A stretch of DNA of 64,000 nucleotides from Blastococcus saxobsidens. GTDB lineage: Bacteria > Actinomycetota > Actinomycetes > Mycobacteriales > Geodermatophilaceae. The DNA is taken from NCBI RefSeq assembly GCF_002938435.1, contig NZ_POQT01000003.1:1-64000 (forward strand), given 5' to 3'. The notes below the pieces were generated by a model, which was given only the letters and a program-made list of their open reading frames with translations, searched no databases and had not been told where the DNA came from. Both the position numbers and the translations under genes were made by a program. Below, one piece after another: positions 61,233 through 64,000 of the stretch (positions are counted from its first letter, which is position 1; each line of letters opens with the position of its first letter).

Positions 61233-63812
61233 TCAGGCGGGGACGGGGGACTCGGCGAGCAGCGCGGTCAGGGTCTCGACGGTGAGGTCGTGCGGCAGCG
61301 CCCGGCCGTGCAGCAGCTGCAGGCCGGCGGCGACGGCGCCATCGCGCTGCTCGGTGGTCGCGATGCCCCCGGCGATGGACACCAGGCCGAGGTCGGTGGT
61401 GGTGCGGCCGATGGCGGCGAGCACCAGCAGCGCCCGGTCGGTGTCGTCGCGGGCGGCCAGGGCGGGCAGCTCCACGCGCACCATGTCCAGCGGCACCCGG
61501 GCCATCAGGCCGAAGAGGCTGTAGCCCAAGCCGTAGTTGTCCAGGCAGAGCCGCACGCCGCTGCGCCGGATCGCTGCCAGCTCGGGCACGAGGGCGGCCG
61601 AGGACGTCAGCAGCGTCTCCTCGGTGAAGGAGAGGACGAACCGCGACGGGTCGACCCCGGTCTCGGCGAGGGCGTCGGCCACCTCGCGGGCGAGGCCGAC
61701 GGCGGGGGCGGGGCCGGGCGGCAGGCTGACGGCGAGCGCGACGGACCGGTCCGGCAGGGTGGCCAGTTCCGCGCAGGCCTGGCGCAGCAGCCAGCCCTGC
61801 AGCGCGGCGGTGCGGCCGTGCCGGTCGGCGGCGGACCACAGCTCCGGGCCCTGGACGGCGCCGATCCCGGGGTGGCGGTACACCGGGGTGGCCTGCACCA
61901 GCGCGATCCGGCCGTCGCTGGTGCAGGCGGCGTCGAAGCGGACGGTCGTCGTCCCCTCGGCCTCGGCCAGCTCCAGGCTCATCTCGTCGGCGCCGGCCAG
62001 GACGAGGACGTCGTCGGAGACGCGCACGCAGCCCTTGCCGGCGCGCTTGGCCTCGCGCAACGCGCTGTCGGCGGCGCGGAAGGCGGCCTGCCCGCCCAGG
62101 GAGGCCAGGCCGGCGACGCCCACGCTGGCGCCGACGGCGAAGGTCGTGCCGTCGGTGCGGAAGGGCATGGCCATGACGTCGACGATCCGCCGGGCGACGT
62201 CCTCGCCGTCGGCCACCGAGCCGGCGACGACGACCGCGAACTCGTCGCCGCCCAGGCGCGCGACCAGGTCGTCGTCCCGCACGACGGTGTGCAGCCGGCG
62301 GGCGACCTCGATGAGCAGGTGGTCGCCGGACTCGTGGCCGGCGACGTCGTTGACGGCCTTGAAGCCGTCGAGGTCGAGGACCAGCAGGCAGCGCTCGTCG
62401 TCGGAGACGGCGCCGAGCTCGCGGAAGAGCAGCGCACGGTTGGGCAGGCCGGTGAGGTGGTCGGTGTAGGCCATCCGCTCGAGCTCCCGCTCGCGGGTGC
62501 GCCGGGTCGTGACGTCGCGCAGGTAGAGGACGCGGCGGGTGCCGCCGGGCCGCTCGGAGGAGATGACCTCCAGCTCGCGGGTCCGGGTGCCCTCGACCGG
62601 CACGCGCAGGTGCAGGGCCGCGCCGTCGCCGGCGGCCTGGGCGAGCGCCGCCGCGCGCACCGGCTCACGGTCCTCGGGGACCAGGAGGTCGAGCAGCGAG
62701 ACGTCGTCGGACAGCTCGCCGTCGATGCCGAGCAGGCTGCGGGCGGCGGGGGAGGCGAACAGCAGCCGGAAGCCGCCGTCCATGATCGCGATGCCGTCCG
62801 AGCTGGACTCGATGAGGTCGCGGAAGTCCTCCTCGCTGCGCACGAGGTCCTCGGAGACACGGCCGTCCTCGCGGATGCGCAGCACCAGTCGGACGCTCAT
62901 CAGCACGAAGGCGAGGCCGCAGCCGAGCAGGGCGGCGGTGCTGACGTCCTCGCCCTGCAGGACGCCCCACACCATGGCCGCCGGCACGCCGAGGATGGCT
63001 GCGACGACGAGCGAGAGCCCGGCGGCGCTCACCTGGGGGGCGGACGCGCGCGCGGAGCGGCCGGCCGCGCGCAGCGGCGCGCGGTGCGCGGCGAGGCCGG
63101 CGCACAGCAACGCCGCGGCGACGGCGTAGTCGGAGACCGCGGTCCAGCCCCAGCTGGGGTCGACGATGGCCATCGCCTCCGCGCCGGCGGCGCACGCCTG
63201 CAGCGAGACGCCGGCGATGAGCGTGGTGGCCGAGCGGCGCATCGCCGCGGTGGACACGGTGCACAGGGCCCCGACGCCGCCGAGCATGACCGCGGCGTAG
63301 GCGCCGTAGACCAGCACGAGCGAGCGCAGGTCCTCCGGCGCGGCGGCCGGGCTGACCAGCGGGGTGCGCAGCAGCTCGGTGATCACCAGGATCGCGGTGA
63401 CGACGATGGCGCCGTCGAGCACCAGCGCGCTCCAGCGGGTGCGGCTGACCCCGCGGGCCAGCAGCGCGCAGGTGATCAGCGGTGAGGTGGCGCCGGCCAG
63501 CAGGACGACGTCGTCGACGCCGAACCCGTCGAAGGCCGGCCCCGGGAAGGAGCCGGCGAGGAACTGGGCGACGGCGAAGCCGAGGGCGCCGACAGCCGGC
63601 GGCCACCAGGGCCGGGCCGACGCCCGGTCCATGATGCGCAGCCGGCGCACGATCCCCACCGCGCAGCTGGTGGCGACCGCGCCGAGGACGAGCTCGTCCC
63701 ACTGCATGCCGGTGCCGTCGGGCGCGCTGTGCGGCACCGTCAGCGCGAGGCCGACGATGCCGAGGACGACGGCCCAGCGGATCGGGCGGGGGACCTCCCG
63801 CACCCAGCTCAC
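61233..63812 (-). CDS. Membrane PAS-GGDEF-EAL protein with degenerate EAL domain
   Basis: An 859-residue protein. Residues 1-300 hold about eight to nine membrane helices. A PAS domain follows (about 320-440; SSSDGIAIMDGGFRLLFASP), then GGDEF (about 450-600) with DHLTGLPNRALL, LDLDGFKAVNDVAGHESGD, an I-site RDDD and the intact motif RLGGDEF near residue 524. The EAL domain (about 610-859) has lost its key residues: EAL is replaced by QATPVYRHP, DD by LDNYGLGYS, K-x-D by VRVELPA and EGVE by AGGIAT. It should make, not break, cyclic-di-GMP. GTG start overlaps the upstream stop by four bases (63809-63812). Confidence 0.9.
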   Translation of the reverse strand: MSWVREVPRPIRWAVVLGIVGLALTVPHSAPDGTGMQWDELVLGAVATSCAVGIVRRLRIMDRASARPWWPPAVGALGFAVAQFLAGSFPGPAFDGFGVDDVVLLAGATSPLITCALLARGVSRTRWSALVLDGAIVVTAILVITELLRTPLVSPAAAPEDLRSLVLVYGAYAAVMLGGVGALCTVSTAAMRRSATTLIAGVSLQACAAGAEAMAIVDPSWGWTAVSDYAVAAALLCAGLAAHRAPLRAAGRSARASAPQVSAAGLSLVVAAILGVPAAMVWGVLQGEDVSTAALLGCGLAFVLMSVRLVLRIREDGRVSEDLVRSEEDFRDLIESSSDGIAIMDGGFRLLFASPAARSLLGIDGELSDDVSLLDLLVPEDREPVRAAALAQAAGDGAALHLRVPVEGTRTRELEVISSERPGGTRRVLYLRDVTTRRTRERELERMAYTDHLTGLPNRALLFRELGAVSDDERCLLVLDLDGFKAVNDVAGHESGDHLLIEVARRLHTVVRDDDLVARLGGDEFAVVVAGSVADGEDVARRIVDVMAMPFRTDGTTFAVGASVGVAGLASLGGQAAFRAADSALREAKRAGKGCVRVSDDVLVLAGADEMSLELAEAEGTTTVRFDAACTSDGRIALVQATPVYRHPGIGAVQGPELWSAADRHGRTAALQGWLLRQACAELATLPDRSVALAVSLPPGPAPAVGLAREVADALAETGVDPSRFVLSFTEETLLTSSAALVPELAAIRRSGVRLCLDNYGLGYSLFGLMARVPLDMVRVELPALAARDDTDRALLVLAAIGRTTTDLGLVSIAGGIATTEQRDGAVAAGLQLLHGRALPHDLTVETLTALLAESPVPA

Positions 63813-64000
63813 GGCGCGGCCGCCGGTGGCGGGGCGTCGAGGGCGACGGCGTCGAAGGTGCGCCAGGCGCCGGCGGCGAGCTGCTCTGCCTCCAGCGGGC
63901 GGGAGAACGCGTAGCCCTGGACGAAGCGGTGGCCCATGTCGCGCAGCAGCGCGAGCTGGCCGGGGGTGGCGACGCCCTCGACGATCACCGGCAGGCCGAG
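63809..64000 (-). CDS. EAL-domain protein, C-terminal end only
   Basis: The 63 residues inside the window read LGLPVIVEGVATPGQLALLR, then DMGHRFVQGYAFSRPLEAEQ, the end of an EAL phosphodiesterase domain. The first Glu of the EGVE motif is present and the second is Ala; the Gln of QGYAFSRP is present. Whether the rest of the domain is active cannot be judged. Its stop overlaps the GTG of the membrane PAS-GGDEF-EAL gene, so the two are co-translated and probably work together. Confidence 0.85.
   Translation of the reverse strand, partial: LGLPVIVEGVATPGQLALLRDMGHRFVQGYAFSRPLEAEQLAAGAWRTFDAVALDAPPPAAAP

Overview
The window is very GC-rich chromosomal DNA from an actinobacterium, most likely Geodermatophilaceae (Blastococcus, Geodermatophilus or Modestobacter) or a near relative. 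This rests on gene content: a Bpa/PafE-type proteasome activator ending in GQYL, GuaB1, a FolP2-type dihydropteroate-synthase homologue, GpgS, a FadA2-FabG4-HtdX-like set, a class E sortase, and many genes that start 6-8 nt after a TANNNT or GACAAT hexamer, which implies leaderless mRNAs. There is no rRNA, CRISPR array, integrase or transposase, and composition is uniform, so this reads as core chromosome. The genus is an inference.

Layout. 1-4 kb: two paralogous diguanylate cyclases with helical N-termini, the first cut by the window edge. 3.9-10.9 kb: pheA, a ketopantoate reductase, an MMPL exporter divergent from its MarR regulator with a clear palindromic operator, a membrane protein of unknown function coupled to a GNAT acetyltransferase, a solitary GroES and a small zincin. 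10.9-19.7 kb: guaB1, serS with two HAD phosphatases, an AbiEi-nuclease-like gene between two copies of a two-hairpin element, bpa, a cysteine-desulfurase-like protein and a quinone oxidoreductase. 19.9-26.8 kb: acyl-CoA ligase, thioesterase, FolP2-like protein, MaoC hydratase, serine hydrolase, HU, aldo-keto reductase and a DUF1059 protein. 26.8-31.6 kb: an EAL-CBS protein, a GAF-PAS-GAF-GAF-SpoIIE phosphatase and a TRIC-type channel. 31.7-38.5 kb: a lipid locus (TetR plus acyl-CoA oxidase-like enzyme, divergent from thiolase-FabG4-HtdX) followed by a dead acyl-CoA dehydrogenase C-terminus. 38.5-45.1 kb: class E sortase with a 52-residue membrane protein, then a complete Dpp/Opp-type ABC importer. 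45.2-50.5 kb: MFS transporter, tRNA-Ser(UGA), a 0.6-kb gene-free stretch, a hypothetical protein, a membrane diguanylate cyclase and a geranylgeranyl-reductase-like flavoprotein. 50.6-56.9 kb: hydrolase, LOG-like protein, second MaoC hydratase, Nudix hydrolase, a Gly/Ser-rich membrane protein with one calcium-loop motif, menB and two TetR regulators. 57.1-64 kb: a frameshifted NDMA-type alcohol dehydrogenase, HAD phosphatase, GDPD, gpgS, a membrane PAS-GGDEF-EAL protein whose EAL domain looks dead, and the end of another EAL gene.

Themes. Cyclic-di-GMP signalling is dense: four GGDEF domains and three EAL domains in 64 kb. Lipid and acyl-CoA enzymes recur at 20, 23, 32-38 and 52 kb. The least explained structure lies between genes: at least six families of repeated hairpins or short tandem repeats, mostly at gene 3' ends. 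One family supplies the last codons of a gene, one member abuts a truncated gene, and one hairpin is framed by a 12-bp direct repeat.
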